A DNA stretch of 64,000 nt, taken from positions 2,614,501-2,678,500 of the forward strand of contig NZ_CP035952.1 in NCBI RefSeq assembly GCF_004214895.1, read 5' to 3'. Shown piece by piece: positions 9,108 to 17,945 of the stretch. Made by a program: the position numbers and the translations under genes. The notes under the pieces are model-generated. The model was not told where the DNA came from and did not search any database. It saw only the letters and a program-made list of their open reading frames with translations. Position 1 is the stretch's first letter. The number at the start of each line of letters is the position of its first letter. Origin of the DNA: Pseudomonas tructae (GTDB lineage Bacteria > Pseudomonadota > Gammaproteobacteria > Pseudomonadales > Pseudomonadaceae).

Positions 9108-10316
9108 ATGACCCAGATGAGTTGCACGGCCGATGGGCCCGCCGCACTGGCTCAGCCCCTGCCGGTCAGCGGCCTGCTGGCCCTGGCCATGACCGGGTTT
9201 ATCGCCATCCTCAGCGAAACCCTGCCTGCTGGCCTGCTCGGGCAGATCTCCAGCGGCATGCAGATCAGCGAGGCCATGGCCGGGCAGATGGTCAGCGTCT
9301 ATGCCCTGGGCTCGCTGCTCACCGCCATCCCGCTGGTGACCCTGACCCAGGGCTGGCGCCGGCGGCCGGTGTTGTTGCTGGCGATTGTCGGCTTCTTGCT
9401 GTTCAACACGGTGACGGCCTTGTCCAGTGCTTACTGGCTGACGTTGCTCGCCCGCTTCATGACCGGCGTTGCCGCGGGCCTGGCCTGGGGCGTGATTGCC
9501 GGGCATGCGCGGCGCATGGTCAGCCCCGAGCAACAGGGCCGGGCCATGGCGCTGGCGATGATCGGCGCGCCGCTGGCCTTGTCGCTGGGGGTGCCGGCGG
9601 GCACCTGGCTGGGCGAGCTGCTGGGCTGGCGTATGACCTTTGCCCTGGTCTCGGCCGCAACCCTGCTGCTGGTGGTCTGGGTGTTGTGCAAGGTGCCGGA
9701 CTTTGATGGCCATGCTCCAGGCCAGCGTCCGGGCATCGTCCAGGTGTTGCGGACACCCGGGGTGTTGTCGGTGCTGCTGGTGATCCTCACCTGGGTGCTG
9801 GCGCACAACGTGCTGTACACCTACATCGTGCCGTTCCTGGCCTCAGTGGGGGTTGCGGCAAGCACCGGCATGGTCCTGCTGACCTTCGGCATCGCCGCCT
9901 TGGCCGGTATCGGCGTGGTTGGTGCGTTGATCGACAAGCACCTGCGCAACATGGTGCTGCTGAGTTTGTTCGGCTTTGCCGTGGTGGCGCTGGTGCTCGG
10001 TTTTGTCAGCCAGTCGCCAGCGCTGGTGTATGCCAGTGTCGCGCTCTGGGGCCTGACCTATGGCGGTGCGCCGACCTTGCTGCAAACCGCCAGCGCCGAC
10101 GCCGCCGGGGAGGGCGCGGATGTGGCGCAGTCGATGATCGTCACGGTCTGGAACTCGGCGATTGCCGCCGGCGGCCTGCTCGGTGGCGTGCTGCTCAGCC
10201 AGTGGGGCGTGGGCAGTTTTTCCTGGGTGTTGCTGGCGCTGATCGGCCTGGCCTTGCTGATTGCCGGGCGTGCCCAGGGGCACGGTTTCGCCCCGGGTGC
10301 ACGGGTGCTCAGCTAA
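9108..10316 (+). CDS. MFS transporter (sugar/nucleoside-efflux-like, DHA1 family)
   Basis: 402 residues with about twelve membrane segments. Early features (LALAMTGFIAILSETLPAGLLGQISSGMQISEAMAGQMVSVYALGSLLTAIPL) match the AraJ/NepI/SotB-like DHA1 exporters, with the family motif-A region at TLTQGWRRRPVLLL. It starts at ATG 9108, preceded by CAGGAG. It is divergent from a LysR regulator with 113 bp between, so it is likely inducible. The substrate is not predictable from the sequence. Confidence 0.85.
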   Translation: MTQMSCTADGPAALAQPLPVSGLLALAMTGFIAILSETLPAGLLGQISSGMQISEAMAGQMVSVYALGSLLTAIPLVTLTQGWRRRPVLLLAIVGFLLFNTVTALSSAYWLTLLARFMTGVAAGLAWGVIAGHARRMVSPEQQGRAMALAMIGAPLALSLGVPAGTWLGELLGWRMTFALVSAATLLLVVWVLCKVPDFDGHAPGQRPGIVQVLRTPGVLSVLLVILTWVLAHNVLYTYIVPFLASVGVAASTGMVLLTFGIAALAGIGVVGALIDKHLRNMVLLSLFGFAVVALVLGFVSQSPALVYASVALWGLTYGGAPTLLQTASADAAGEGADVAQSMIVTVWNSAIAAGGLLGGVLLSQWGVGSFSWVLLALIGLALLIAGRAQGHGFAPGARVLS

Positions 10317-10382
10317 GTTCGGCAGGCAGCGGCGCGGACGGGTAGAATCGGCGCATACACAGGTGTTTTTGAGGTTGCAGCG

Positions 10383-12743
10383 GTGGAGTTACAGCAGGGC
10401 TTTGTCCTGACCCGGCATTGGCGCGACACCCCCGCCGGTACCGTGGTCGAGTTCTGGCTGGCCACCGATCAGGGCCCGCAGCGGGTGCGGCTGGCGCCGC
10501 AGACCTCGGTGGCGTTCATCCCCGCCGAGCAGCGTGAGCAGGCCGAAAGCGTGCTGCGCGGCGAGCGCGATGTCGAGTTGCGCGAACTGGCCCTGCGCGA
10601 CTTCGAGCAGCGGCCGGTGTTGGGCCTGTACTGCCGCCAGCACCGCCAGTTGATCCAGCTGGAAAAACGCCTGCGCGCAAGCGGAGTGCAAATCTACGAA
10701 GCCGATGTACGCCCGCCCGAGCGCTACCTGATGGAGCGTTTCATTACCGCCCCGGTCAGTTTCAGCGGTACGCTCGAGGCCAGCGGCGTGTGGGTCGATG
10801 CCCAACTCAAGCCTGCCCCCGACTACCGCCCCACGCTCAAGCTGGTGTCGCTGGACATCGAAACCACCGAGCGCGGCGAGCTGTACTCCATTGCCCTTGA
10901 AGGCTGCGGCCAGCGCCAGGTGTATATGCTTAGCCCGGCCAATGGCGAGGCCGAGGGCGTGGACTTCGACCTCGAATACTGCGACAGCCGCAGCCAACTG
11001 CTCGAGCGCCTGAACGACTGGCTGGCCCTGCACGACCCCGATGCGATCATCGGCTGGAACCTGGTGCAGTTCGACCTGCGCGTGCTGCAGCACCACGCCA
11101 CCCAGCTCAAGGTGCCGCTGCGCCTGGGGCGCGGCGGTGAGGCAATGGACTGGCGCGAGCACGGCAGCCGCGCGCACTTTTTTGCCGGTGCCGCCGGGCG
11201 TCTGATCATCGACGGTATCGAAGGGCTGCGCTCGGCGACCTGGAGCTTTCCCTCGTTCAGCCTGGAGAACGTCGCCCAGACCCTGCTCGGCGAAGGCAAG
11301 GCCATCGATACGCCGTACCAGCGCATGGATGAAATCAACCGCATGTTCGCCGAGGACAAGCCGGCCCTGGCCCGCTACAACCTCAAGGACTGCGAGCTGG
11401 TGACGCGGATTTTCGCCAAGACTGAGCTGCTGACCTTCCTGCTGGAGCGGGCCACGGTCACCGGTTTGCCGGCCGATCGCAGCGGCGGCTCGGTGGCGGC
11501 GTTCTGTCACCTGTACATGCCGCTGATGCACCGTCAGGGTTTCGTCGCGCCGAACCAGGGCGAGCGTCCGGAAGAGGCCAGCCCTGGTGGCTTTGTCATG
11601 GACTCGCGGCCGGGGTTGTACGAGTCGGTGCTGGTGCTCGACTACAAGAGCCTGTATCCGTCGATTATCCGCACCTTCCTGATCGACCCGCTGGGGCTGA
11701 TCGAAGGCTTGCGCGAGCCGGGCTTTGAGAGCTCGGTGCCGGGCTTTCGCGGCGCGTTCTTCTCGCGTACCCGGCACTGCCTGCCGGCCATTGTCGAGCG
11801 GGTCTGGCAGGGCCGCGAGACGGCCAAGCGCGAACACAACGCGCCGCTGTCCCAGGCGCTGAAGATCATCATGAACGCCTTTTACGGCGTGCTCGGTTCC
11901 AGTGGCTGCCGCTTCTTCGACCCGCGCCTGGCCTCATCGATCACGATGCGCGGCCACGAGATCATGCGCCGCACCCGTGAGCTGATCGAGGCCCGGGGTT
12001 ATGCGGTGATCTACGGCGACACCGACTCCACCTTCGTCTGGCTCAAGGGCGCCCACGGCGAAGCGGACGCGGCGCGTATCGGCCGTGAGCTGGTGCAGCA
12101 GGTCAACCAGTGGTGGCGCGAGCATCTGCGCGAGAGCTTCGGCCTGGACAGTGCCCTGGAGCTGCAGTACGAGACCCACTACAAGCGCTTCTTGATGCCG
12201 ACCATTCGCGGTGCCGAGGAGGGCAGCAAGAAGCGTTACGCCGGCCTGGTGCGGCGTGGCGAGGGGCATGAAGAAATGGTTTTCAAGGGCCTGGAAAGCG
12301 TGCGCACCGACTGGTCGCCACTGGCCCGGCAGTTCCAGCAGGAGCTATACGAGCGGATCTTCAAGCGCCAGCCGTACCAGCAGTACTTGCGCGAATATGT
12401 GCGCAAGACCCTGGCCGGCGAGCAGGATGAACTGCTGATCTACCGCAAGCGCCTGCGCCGGCCGCTGGCCGACTACCAGCGCAACGTGCCGCCGCACGTG
12501 CGTGCGGCGCGCCTGGCCGACGACTTCAACGATCGCCAGGGCCGGCCGCGGCAGTACCAGAATGGTGGGTGGATCAGCTACGTGATTACCCTGGCCGGGC
12601 CTGAGCCGTTGGAGACGCGGCATTCGGCGATCGACTACGACCACTACCTGACCCGGCAACTGCAGCCGGTGGCGGATGCGATTCTGCCGTTCGTGGAGGA
12701 TGACTTCACGACGCTGATCGATCGGCAGATGGGGCTGTTCTAG
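10383..12743 (+). CDS. polB: DNA polymerase II (family B)
   Basis: A 786-residue family-B polymerase with proofreading exonuclease and polymerase domains, used in translesion synthesis and replication restart. The Exo I motif DIETT is near residue 158 and Exo II near 220 ([12 protein letters not shown]). Polymerase motif [10 protein letters not shown] is near 419, motif [14 protein letters not shown] near 495 and motif C YGDTDST near 545; all are intact. Translation starts at GTG 10383; no ATG lies nearby upstream in frame. In E. coli this gene is LexA-controlled. I could not identify a convincing LexA box in the 66 bp between the MFS gene and this start. Confidence 0.95.
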   Translation: MELQQGFVLTRHWRDTPAGTVVEFWLATDQGPQRVRLAPQTSVAFIPAEQREQAESVLRGERDVELRELALRDFEQRPVLGLYCRQHRQLIQLEKRLRASGVQIYEADVRPPERYLMERFITAPVSFSGTLEASGVWVDAQLKPAPDYRPTLKLVSLDIETTERGELYSIALEGCGQRQVYMLSPANGEAEGVDFDLEYCDSRSQLLERLNDWLALHDPDAIIGWNLVQFDLRVLQHHATQLKVPLRLGRGGEAMDWREHGSRAHFFAGAAGRLIIDGIEGLRSATWSFPSFSLENVAQTLLGEGKAIDTPYQRMDEINRMFAEDKPALARYNLKDCELVTRIFAKTELLTFLLERATVTGLPADRSGGSVAAFCHLYMPLMHRQGFVAPNQGERPEEASPGGFVMDSRPGLYESVLVLDYKSLYPSIIRTFLIDPLGLIEGLREPGFESSVPGFRGAFFSRTRHCLPAIVERVWQGRETAKREHNAPLSQALKIIMNAFYGVLGSSGCRFFDPRLASSITMRGHEIMRRTRELIEARGYAVIYGDTDSTFVWLKGAHGEADAARIGRELVQQVNQWWREHLRESFGLDSALELQYETHYKRFLMPTIRGAEEGSKKRYAGLVRRGEGHEEMVFKGLESVRTDWSPLARQFQQELYERIFKRQPYQQYLREYVRKTLAGEQDELLIYRKRLRRPLADYQRNVPPHVRAARLADDFNDRQGRPRQYQNGGWISYVITLAGPEPLETRHSAIDYDHYLTRQLQPVADAILPFVEDDFTTLIDRQMGLF

Positions 12744-12853
12744 CGAACCCTGTGGGAGATTCTATGGTCTATGGAAAGGCCTCATTGTGGGAGCAACTGC
12801 CTTGCACAGCTTTTTCAAAGCTGGAGAGATCCCTGTGGGAGCAGCCCCCTGTC
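12744..12853. repeat. Three degenerate TGTGGGAG-type REP remnants
   Basis: The gap between polB and the DUF1772 gene contains TGTGGGAG three times (near 12750, 12786 and 12835), each followed by a decayed version of the local REP consensus. This resembles truncated half-REPs left by successive insertions. No gene or strong terminator is visible in this short stretch. Confidence 0.5.
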
Positions 12854-13357
12854 TCATTGAGCCCACACCACCCTCAGCAACGCCACCATCAACCACGCCG
12901 TCGCCGCCAGCGCGGTAATGGTGCGCACATGGTTCCAGCGCTTCCACACCCGCGCATAGCTGGGCCAGGCGCTGGCCGCCTCGCTGCTGGCCGGGTCCAG
13001 GCGTGCCAGGCTCTGGTTGCGCGGCACGTTGAAGAGCAAGGTCACCAGCACATTGCCAAGCAGGTACAGGCCGCTGCCAATGCCGATGCACAGGCTGCCG
13101 GGCAGTGGCCAGCGCAGCCAGGCCCAGCTCAGCAGCACCGCGCACGTCACGCCGGTGCCCAGAAACAGCGCAAGGAACAGGCGGTTGAGCACCACCTGGT
13201 TGATCGACTGCATGGCGCTGACCGCACTCTGCGCCGGGATGCGCTCCAGGGCTTGCATGACGAAGTTGGAAAAGGCGAAGAACAACCCGCCCATCAACCC
13301 GCAGCCCAGGGCCGTGACAAGGATCAGCAGTAACAGCAGGGTGTCAGCAACGCTCAT
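12854..13357 (-). CDS. DUF1772 (anthrone-oxygenase-like) membrane protein
   Basis: 167 residues with four hydrophobic segments. The DUF1772 hallmarks are visible: GLFFAFSNFVMQALERIP near 25-42, then MQSINQVVLNRLFLALFLGTG near 49-68. It also has the polar NHVRTITALAATAWLMVAL at the C-terminus. The family is related by sequence to anthrone oxygenases and NoxC-like proteins, but no function is established for bacterial members. It stands alone between polB (convergent) and the DUF4174 gene (divergent). Confidence 0.8.
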   Translation of the reverse strand: MSVADTLLLLLILVTALGCGLMGGLFFAFSNFVMQALERIPAQSAVSAMQSINQVVLNRLFLALFLGTGVTCAVLLSWAWLRWPLPGSLCIGIGSGLYLLGNVLVTLLFNVPRNQSLARLDPASSEAASAWPSYARVWKRWNHVRTITALAATAWLMVALLRVVWAQ

Positions 13358-13574
13358 GGTAAAGGCCTTTTTCCAGGGTGGTCTACGGGCATGGCTGACG
13401 GCCTTCAGCTATCCTCAGAATCGGATGACAGGCCTTTCGGCATGCCTCCAAGGTCGCACTTGGTAATCGGAAGTTACCTTTGCCTTGCCCACTCATCTGG
13501 CCCTGTAGTTTAGGCTCGCAACCCGAATCTTTCGTCGCGATATGTAGTCTTTGATACATGGAAATTGAAAGGAG

Positions 13575-14162
13575 ATGCGCATGCTTGTTCGGTCACTGAC
13601 CCTCGCCGCCTTGTTGGCCGTTGTTGCCGGTCCTGCCCTCGCTGCCGAGAGCGACGACCCCTTGGCCCAGGACCTGAACAAGGCGCGTCCCTTGATTGTC
13701 CTTGCCCCCAGCACCGCCGACCCGACCTTGCGCGGATTGAACGAGGCCTTGAAAGATCCGGCCACCAAGGCTGCCTTTGAGGAGCGCAAGCTGGTGATCT
13801 ACAGCGTCGCCGGCATGATCGGCAAACGCGATGACAAGTTTCTGGATCAACAGGCGACCATGGCGCTGATCCGCCAGTTCAAGTTCAGCGCCCGGGATAC
13901 GGTGGTCACCCAGGTGGTACTGGTGGGCAAGGATGGTGAACAGCACCGCATAGAACACACCGGTACAGTTGAGCCCAAGGCGATTTTCGACGCGGTCGAC
14001 CAGTTGCCAGCCGCAGAGAAAGCCATCGTGGCGCCGACCGTTGCCGAGCAGAAAGCCGACGCGGCAACGGCCAAGGACGCCAAACCAGGCAAGGAGGGCA
14101 AACCGGCCAAGCCGGCAAAACCTGCCAAGCCCCTGCCACCACCCAAGCCCCTGGAAGATTGA
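13575..14162 (+). CDS. Exported DUF4174 protein with Lys-Pro-rich tail
   Basis: 195 residues. There is a clear signal peptide (MRMLVRSLTLAALLAVVAGPALA, cleavage after residue 24). The DUF4174 domain spans about residues 30-150 and includes RPLIVLAPSTADPTLRGLNEAL and the strand TVVTQVVLVGKDGEQH. The fold is thought to be thioredoxin-like, but the redox cysteines are absent here. The last 40 residues are low complexity, rich in Ala, Lys and Pro (repeated PAKPAKP), probably a flexible periplasmic or wall-interacting tail. SD AAAGGAG lies just upstream of the start. It is convergent with the binding-protein gene, 4 bp apart. Confidence 0.75.
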   Translation: MRMLVRSLTLAALLAVVAGPALAAESDDPLAQDLNKARPLIVLAPSTADPTLRGLNEALKDPATKAAFEERKLVIYSVAGMIGKRDDKFLDQQATMALIRQFKFSARDTVVTQVVLVGKDGEQHRIEHTGTVEPKAIFDAVDQLPAAEKAIVAPTVAEQKADAATAKDAKPGKEGKPAKPAKPAKPLPPPKPLED

Positions 14163-14166
14163 GCCA

Positions 14167-15261
14167 CTAACTTCCAGTCTTGACCTTGCTCCACACCCGG
14201 GTGCGTATGCGTTCAAATTTGAGCGGCAATGGCTCCAGGGCGAACAGCGTATCCAGCACCGCCTGGGGCGGGTACACCGAGGGGTTGTCGCGGATCTTCG
14301 CATTCACCAGTGGAGCGGCGTCCTTGTTGGCGTTGGGGTAGCCCAGGTAGTTGGTCGAGGCGGCGATCACCTCGGGGCGCAGCATGTAGTCGATAAAGGC
14401 CAGGCCTTGTTGCGGGTTGGGCGCATCCTTGAGCAGGACCATGCTTTCCAGCCAGAACGGTGCGCCTTCGCGGGGGATGCTGTAGCGGATATCGCGGCCG
14501 TTCTTGGCGTTGTCGGCGGCGAGCCTTGCGTCGAATACGCCACCCGACCAGCCCAGCACCACGCAGACGTTGCCGTTGGCCAGGTCCGAGATAAAGCGCG
14601 AAGAGTCGAAGTAGGCGATGTGCGGGCGCACCTTGAGCAGCAGCGCCTCGGCCTTGCGGTAGTCCTCGGGGTTCTTGCTGTTGTAGGGCAGGCCCAGGTA
14701 GTGCAGGGCGATGGGGATGATCTCGTTGGGCGCATCGAGCATGGCCACGCCACAGTCGGCCAGTTTGGCGATGTTTTCCTCCTTGAAGATCAGGTCCCAG
14801 GAATTGAGCGGTGCATCGCTGCCCAGGCGCGCCTTGACCTTGTCGACGTCGTAGCCCAGGCCCGTGGTACCCCACAAGTACGGTGCGGCGAAGCGGTTAC
14901 CGGGGTCGTTGACCTGCAGTTTGGCGAGGAGCTGCGGGTCCAGGTGCGGCAGGTTGGGCAACTGGCTGCGGTCGAGTTCGGCCAGCACCCCGGCCTTGAT
15001 CAGGTTGGGCAACAGGTCGCCACTGGCGAACACCACGTCATAGCCGCTGCGCCCGGCCATCAGCTTGCTCTGCATCACATCGCTGTTGTCGAACACGTCA
15101 TACACCGGGGCGATACCCGAAGCCTGCTGGAACTCCTTGGTGGTGTTGGGGGCGATGTAGTCGTACCAGTTGTAGATGTGCACGCTGGGCGCGGCAGCCT
15201 GGGCGGCGGCGAGGTTCAGCAGCGCGGCCAGGGCCAGGGGCAGGCGGCGGATCGACTTCAT
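14167..15261 (-). CDS. Polyamine-type ABC transporter periplasmic binding protein (orphan)
   Basis: 364 residues of the PotF/SpuD family. The signal peptide is MKSIRRLPLALAALLNLAAAQAA, and the mature start VHIYNWYDYIAPNTTKEFQQASGI is diagnostic of putrescine/spermidine binding proteins. FDNSDVMQSKLMAGRSGYDVVFASG and the NPEDYRKAEALLLKVRP region fit the family. No permease or ATPase gene is adjacent. Instead a carbon-nitrogen hydrolase gene lies 39 bp upstream on the same strand, so the two are probably co-transcribed. It may bind a polyamine or amide and either borrow another permease or act in sensing. Confidence 0.88.
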   Translation of the reverse strand: MKSIRRLPLALAALLNLAAAQAAAPSVHIYNWYDYIAPNTTKEFQQASGIAPVYDVFDNSDVMQSKLMAGRSGYDVVFASGDLLPNLIKAGVLAELDRSQLPNLPHLDPQLLAKLQVNDPGNRFAAPYLWGTTGLGYDVDKVKARLGSDAPLNSWDLIFKEENIAKLADCGVAMLDAPNEIIPIALHYLGLPYNSKNPEDYRKAEALLLKVRPHIAYFDSSRFISDLANGNVCVVLGWSGGVFDARLAADNAKNGRDIRYSIPREGAPFWLESMVLLKDAPNPQQGLAFIDYMLRPEVIAASTNYLGYPNANKDAAPLVNAKIRDNPSVYPPQAVLDTLFALEPLPLKFERIRTRVWSKVKTGS

Positions 15262-15300
15262 GGGGGCACTCCGGGATCTTGTTGTTGTAAGAGGCAGCGC

Positions 15301-16116
15301 TCAGGGAATCAGCAGTTCGCGGCGACCATCGGCGTGGTCGAGGCGCTGGCCGGGCAGTTGCAGGCGGCGGTCGGCCAGGTAGTCGTAGGCACGGCGAGCG
15401 TGGTCGAGTTGCGCAAGGTCCAGTTCGATGACCTGCCGACAAGCTTCGCGCCCGGCCTCGAACAGCAGGCGCCCATGGGGGTCGACCACGGCGCTGCCAC
15501 CGGCGAACACCAGGTTGTCATCGCCAGCGCCGACGCGGTTGACCATCAGGGCGAAAGCCTGGTTCTCCTGGGCGCGGGCCATGATCGCGGTGCGGTGCAC
15601 CGGGCCGTAGGGGTCCATGTTGCCGTTGCTGACCACGATCAGATCGACGCCCAGTTGCGCCAGGGCGCGGCTGCTTTCCGGCAACTCGATGTCGTAGCAA
15701 ATCAGCAGACCAATACGCAGGCCTTTCCAGCGGGTCGTGGCGTAGCGATCACCGGCAGTGAACAGGCCGCGTTCCGAAGGCCACAGGTGGGTCTTGCGGT
15801 AGTGCAGGGCGATGCCTTCGGGGGTCAGCAACAGGGAGGTGTTGTAGTAGTGGCCGTCGGCTTTTTCGGCCAGGCCGATCACCGCCGCGACATCACGTTC
15901 ACGCAGTGCCTGCAGCACGGCCGCAACGCTCGGGCCGTCCACTGCTTCGGCAACTTCGGGCAACTGCTCGGCATTGGCAAAGCCCATCAGCTGGGTTTCC
16001 GGGAACACCAGCAGATCGGTGTCGGCGGCGCAATTGGCGATGGCTTCGAGGGTACGTTGCAGGTTGTAGGCGGTATCGCCGTCGCGGCCGGCGAGCTGTA
16101 TCAGTTCGATTTTCAT
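15301..16116 (-). CDS. Carbon-nitrogen hydrolase (nitrilase superfamily amidase)
   Basis: 271 residues. The nitrilase catalytic triad is visible: Glu40 (VFPETQ), Lys108 (HYRKTHLW) and Cys140 (LLICYDIELPES). It belongs to the omega-amidase/aminopentanamidase-like branch that hydrolyses small amides or carbamoyl-polyamines. The ATG at 16116 was chosen over a TTG one codon earlier. The gene is directly upstream of a polyamine-type binding protein, which suggests a nitrogen-compound substrate; the exact substrate is not known. It is not a close match to DavA as I recall that sequence. Confidence 0.82.
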   Translation of the reverse strand: MKIELIQLAGRDGDTAYNLQRTLEAIANCAADTDLLVFPETQLMGFANAEQLPEVAEAVDGPSVAAVLQALRERDVAAVIGLAEKADGHYYNTSLLLTPEGIALHYRKTHLWPSERGLFTAGDRYATTRWKGLRIGLLICYDIELPESSRALAQLGVDLIVVSNGNMDPYGPVHRTAIMARAQENQAFALMVNRVGAGDDNLVFAGGSAVVDPHGRLLFEAGREACRQVIELDLAQLDHARRAYDYLADRRLQLPGQRLDHADGRRELLIP

Positions 16117-16217
16117 CAAAGATTCCTGGCGGGGGGCTGCAAACGAGTATGCGGCGCGACGGTGCAGGCGGTAATCACGTTGATGGAGTAACCCTGAATG
16201 GGTAATGGCTGCACTCG

Positions 16218-16285
16218 CTATCGCGGGGCAAGCCCGCTCCCACTCGTATCACTTCACCTGTGGGAGCGGGCTTGCCCCGCGATAG
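16218..16285. repeat. REP pair forming a perfect 26-bp inverted repeat
   Basis: Two copies of the Pseudomonas REP element in opposite orientation (16218-16243 and 16260-16285) are perfectly complementary over 26 bp, with a 16-bp spacer. It lies between the nitrilase gene and the sigma-factor gene. It could stabilise mRNA ends or end transcription, but there is no T-run. Confidence 0.9.
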
Positions 16286-16325
16286 AGCCACCACTGCACT
16301 TCCAAGCACTTCCCTCATTCGCATA

Positions 16326-16346
16326 GAATGATAGAAATTCTCATTT
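16326..16346. promoter_or_regulatory. Probable Fur box upstream of the sigma-factor gene
   Basis: GAATGATAGAAATTCTCATTT is an AT-rich imperfect palindrome (AATGA...TCATT) resembling the Fur consensus GATAATGATAATCATTATC. It ends 16 bp before the sigma-factor start at 16362. Iron repression of fecI-type genes is the rule in pseudomonads. Confidence 0.6.
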
Positions 16347-16361
16347 AATTTTCACATCACC

Positions 16362-16895
16362 ATGTCCGACGCCAACCCCGCCCTGCACCAGCAGGTCAGC
16401 CATCTGTACCAGGCCCATCACCGCTGGCTCACCGCCTGGCTGCGCCCGCGGGTGGCGTGCCATGCCCTGGCGGCCGACCTGATGCAGGACGTGTTCGTGC
16501 GGGTGCTCAGCGCCGCCGACGCCAGCGACCGGCTACGCGATGTGCGCGAACCCCGGGGCTACCTGGCGACCATCGCCCGCCGGCTGATGATCGATCACTT
16601 TCGCCGCGCCCGGCTCGAACGCGCCTGGTTGCAAGCCCTGGCCGAGCAACCCGAAGCCTTGGACATCTCGGCCGAAGCCCGGGCCATCCTGCTGGAAACC
16701 CTTTGTGAGCTAGACGCCATGCTCGCAGGTTTAGGTGCCCGGGTGCGCAAGGCCTTTCTGCTGTCGCAGCTCGATGGCATGACCTACAAGGCCATCGCCG
16801 CCACCCTCGGCATCTCGGTGGTCACGGTCAACCGCGACATCGCCAAGGCCTTGCACCACTGCACGCTGTACAGCCTGCAACACGAGGCCGATTGA
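16362..16895 (+). CDS. FecI-type ECF sigma factor for iron uptake
   Basis: 177 residues. Sigma region 2 (LAADLMQDVFVRVLSA near 38-53, then YLATIARRLMIDHFRRARLERAW) and region 4 (RKAFLLSQLDGMTYKAIAATLGISVVTVNRDIAKAL near 130-165) are intact. In this system the sigma factor is held by a membrane FecR partner and released when the cognate TonB receptor binds its siderophore. The stop overlaps the following fecR-type start by 4 bp, and the receptor gene follows. A Fur-like box lies just upstream. Confidence 0.92.
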   Translation: MSDANPALHQQVSHLYQAHHRWLTAWLRPRVACHALAADLMQDVFVRVLSAADASDRLRDVREPRGYLATIARRLMIDHFRRARLERAWLQALAEQPEALDISAEARAILLETLCELDAMLAGLGARVRKAFLLSQLDGMTYKAIAATLGISVVTVNRDIAKALHHCTLYSLQHEAD

Positions 16896-17845
16896 TGCCC
16901 GCACTGGATTCGCGCCAAATCGCCGCCCTCGAACAGGCCGCCGCCTGGCGCGCACGTCTGGGCGATGAAAGCGCAGGCGCCGCCGAACACGCCGCCTGGC
17001 ACGCCTGGATGCAGGCTGATGAACAACATCGCTGGGCCTGGCAGCAGGTCGAGCGGGTCCAGCAACGCTTGCAGCAGATGCCTGCGGGCCTGGCCGGGCG
17101 CACCCTGGCGCTGTCGGCGATGAGCCGCCGCAGCGCACTCAAGGGTCTGGTGCTGGTGGCCGGTGCCGGTGGCCTGGGCTGGGCCGGCTATCAGCAAGCC
17201 CGGCCAGACGCCTGGTTTGCCGACTATCAGACCCGTACCGGCGAGCGCCTGAGCCTGACCCTCGATGACGGCAGCCAGGTCCAGCTCAACACTGCCAGTG
17301 CCCTGGATGTACGTTTCGACCCGCAGCAGCGCTTGCTGGTGCTGCGCGATGGCGAGGTGCTGGTCACGACCGCCAAGGACCCGGCCAATCGACCCTTCCT
17401 GGTACAAACCCGGCACGGCACGCTGCAGGCGCTGGGCACGCGCTTCTCGGTGCTGGCCGGCGAAAACACCTCTCGCCTGGCCGTGTTCGAAAGCCAGGTG
17501 CGGGTGCTGCCGGGCGAGCAGGGTGGCGGGGCGCTGCTGGAGGCCGGTGAGCAATGCCGTTTTGCCAACCCGGCGCTGGTGCTCAGTTCACCACTGGAAA
17601 GTAACCTGGACGCCTGGAGCAAAGGCCTGCTGATCGCCAACGAACAGTACCTGGGGGCCTTTATCGCCGACTTGGCGCGTTACCGACGCGGCTGGTTGCG
17701 CTGCGCGCCAGAGGTGGTCGGGCTGCGCATCAGCGGCACCTTCAGGCTCGATGACCAGGCGCAGATCTTCCGTGCTCTGGAAAGTACGCTGCCGGTACGC
17801 GTCAGCCAGCGCACGCCCTACTGGGTGACAGTAGAGGCACGTTAG
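16892..17845 (+). CDS. FecR-family anti-sigma/sigma regulator
   Basis: 317 residues. The N-terminal cytoplasmic DUF4880 region (AALEQAAAWRARLGDESAGAAEHAAWHAWM) binds the sigma factor. A single membrane segment lies near residues 84-104 (LKGLVLVAGAGGLGWAGYQQA). The periplasmic FecR domain (FADYQTRTGERLSLTLDDGSQVQLNTASAL) is followed by a C-terminal secretin/STN-like region that contacts the receptor. It overlaps the sigma gene by 4 bp. It transmits the siderophore-bound state of the downstream receptor. Confidence 0.92.
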   Translation: MMPALDSRQIAALEQAAAWRARLGDESAGAAEHAAWHAWMQADEQHRWAWQQVERVQQRLQQMPAGLAGRTLALSAMSRRSALKGLVLVAGAGGLGWAGYQQARPDAWFADYQTRTGERLSLTLDDGSQVQLNTASALDVRFDPQQRLLVLRDGEVLVTTAKDPANRPFLVQTRHGTLQALGTRFSVLAGENTSRLAVFESQVRVLPGEQGGGALLEAGEQCRFANPALVLSSPLESNLDAWSKGLLIANEQYLGAFIADLARYRRGWLRCAPEVVGLRISGTFRLDDQAQIFRALESTLPVRVSQRTPYWVTVEAR

Positions 17846-17945
17846 ATAAATAAATTTTCATGTAAATGATATTAATTCGTCTTGTCGTTCGACTCATGGA
17901 AGGCAGGCCCACTGCCTGAATGCCAACCAGAAGAGAACGCATCGA
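17846..17945. promoter_or_regulatory. AT-rich regulatory gap before the TonB receptor
   Basis: The 100 bp between the fecR-type gene and the receptor start contains an unusually AT-rich stretch at about 17845-17878 with several ATGATATTAATT-like words. This is compatible with a Fur site and/or the promoter read by the cognate sigma factor. The exact elements cannot be fixed by eye. Confidence 0.35.

Noticed and set aside
10317..10382. LexA box before polB
   Set aside because: Expected by analogy with E. coli, but no CTG-N10-CAG site could be found in the gap.
10389..11837. Minus-strand open frame of about 480 codons opposite polB
   Set aside because: polB has all family-B motifs; the antisense frame has none.
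13969..16191. Long plus-strand open frame of about 740 codons
   Set aside because: It crosses two well-supported minus-strand genes (binding protein and nitrilase) and has no recognisable domain; it is a GC-rich antisense shadow.
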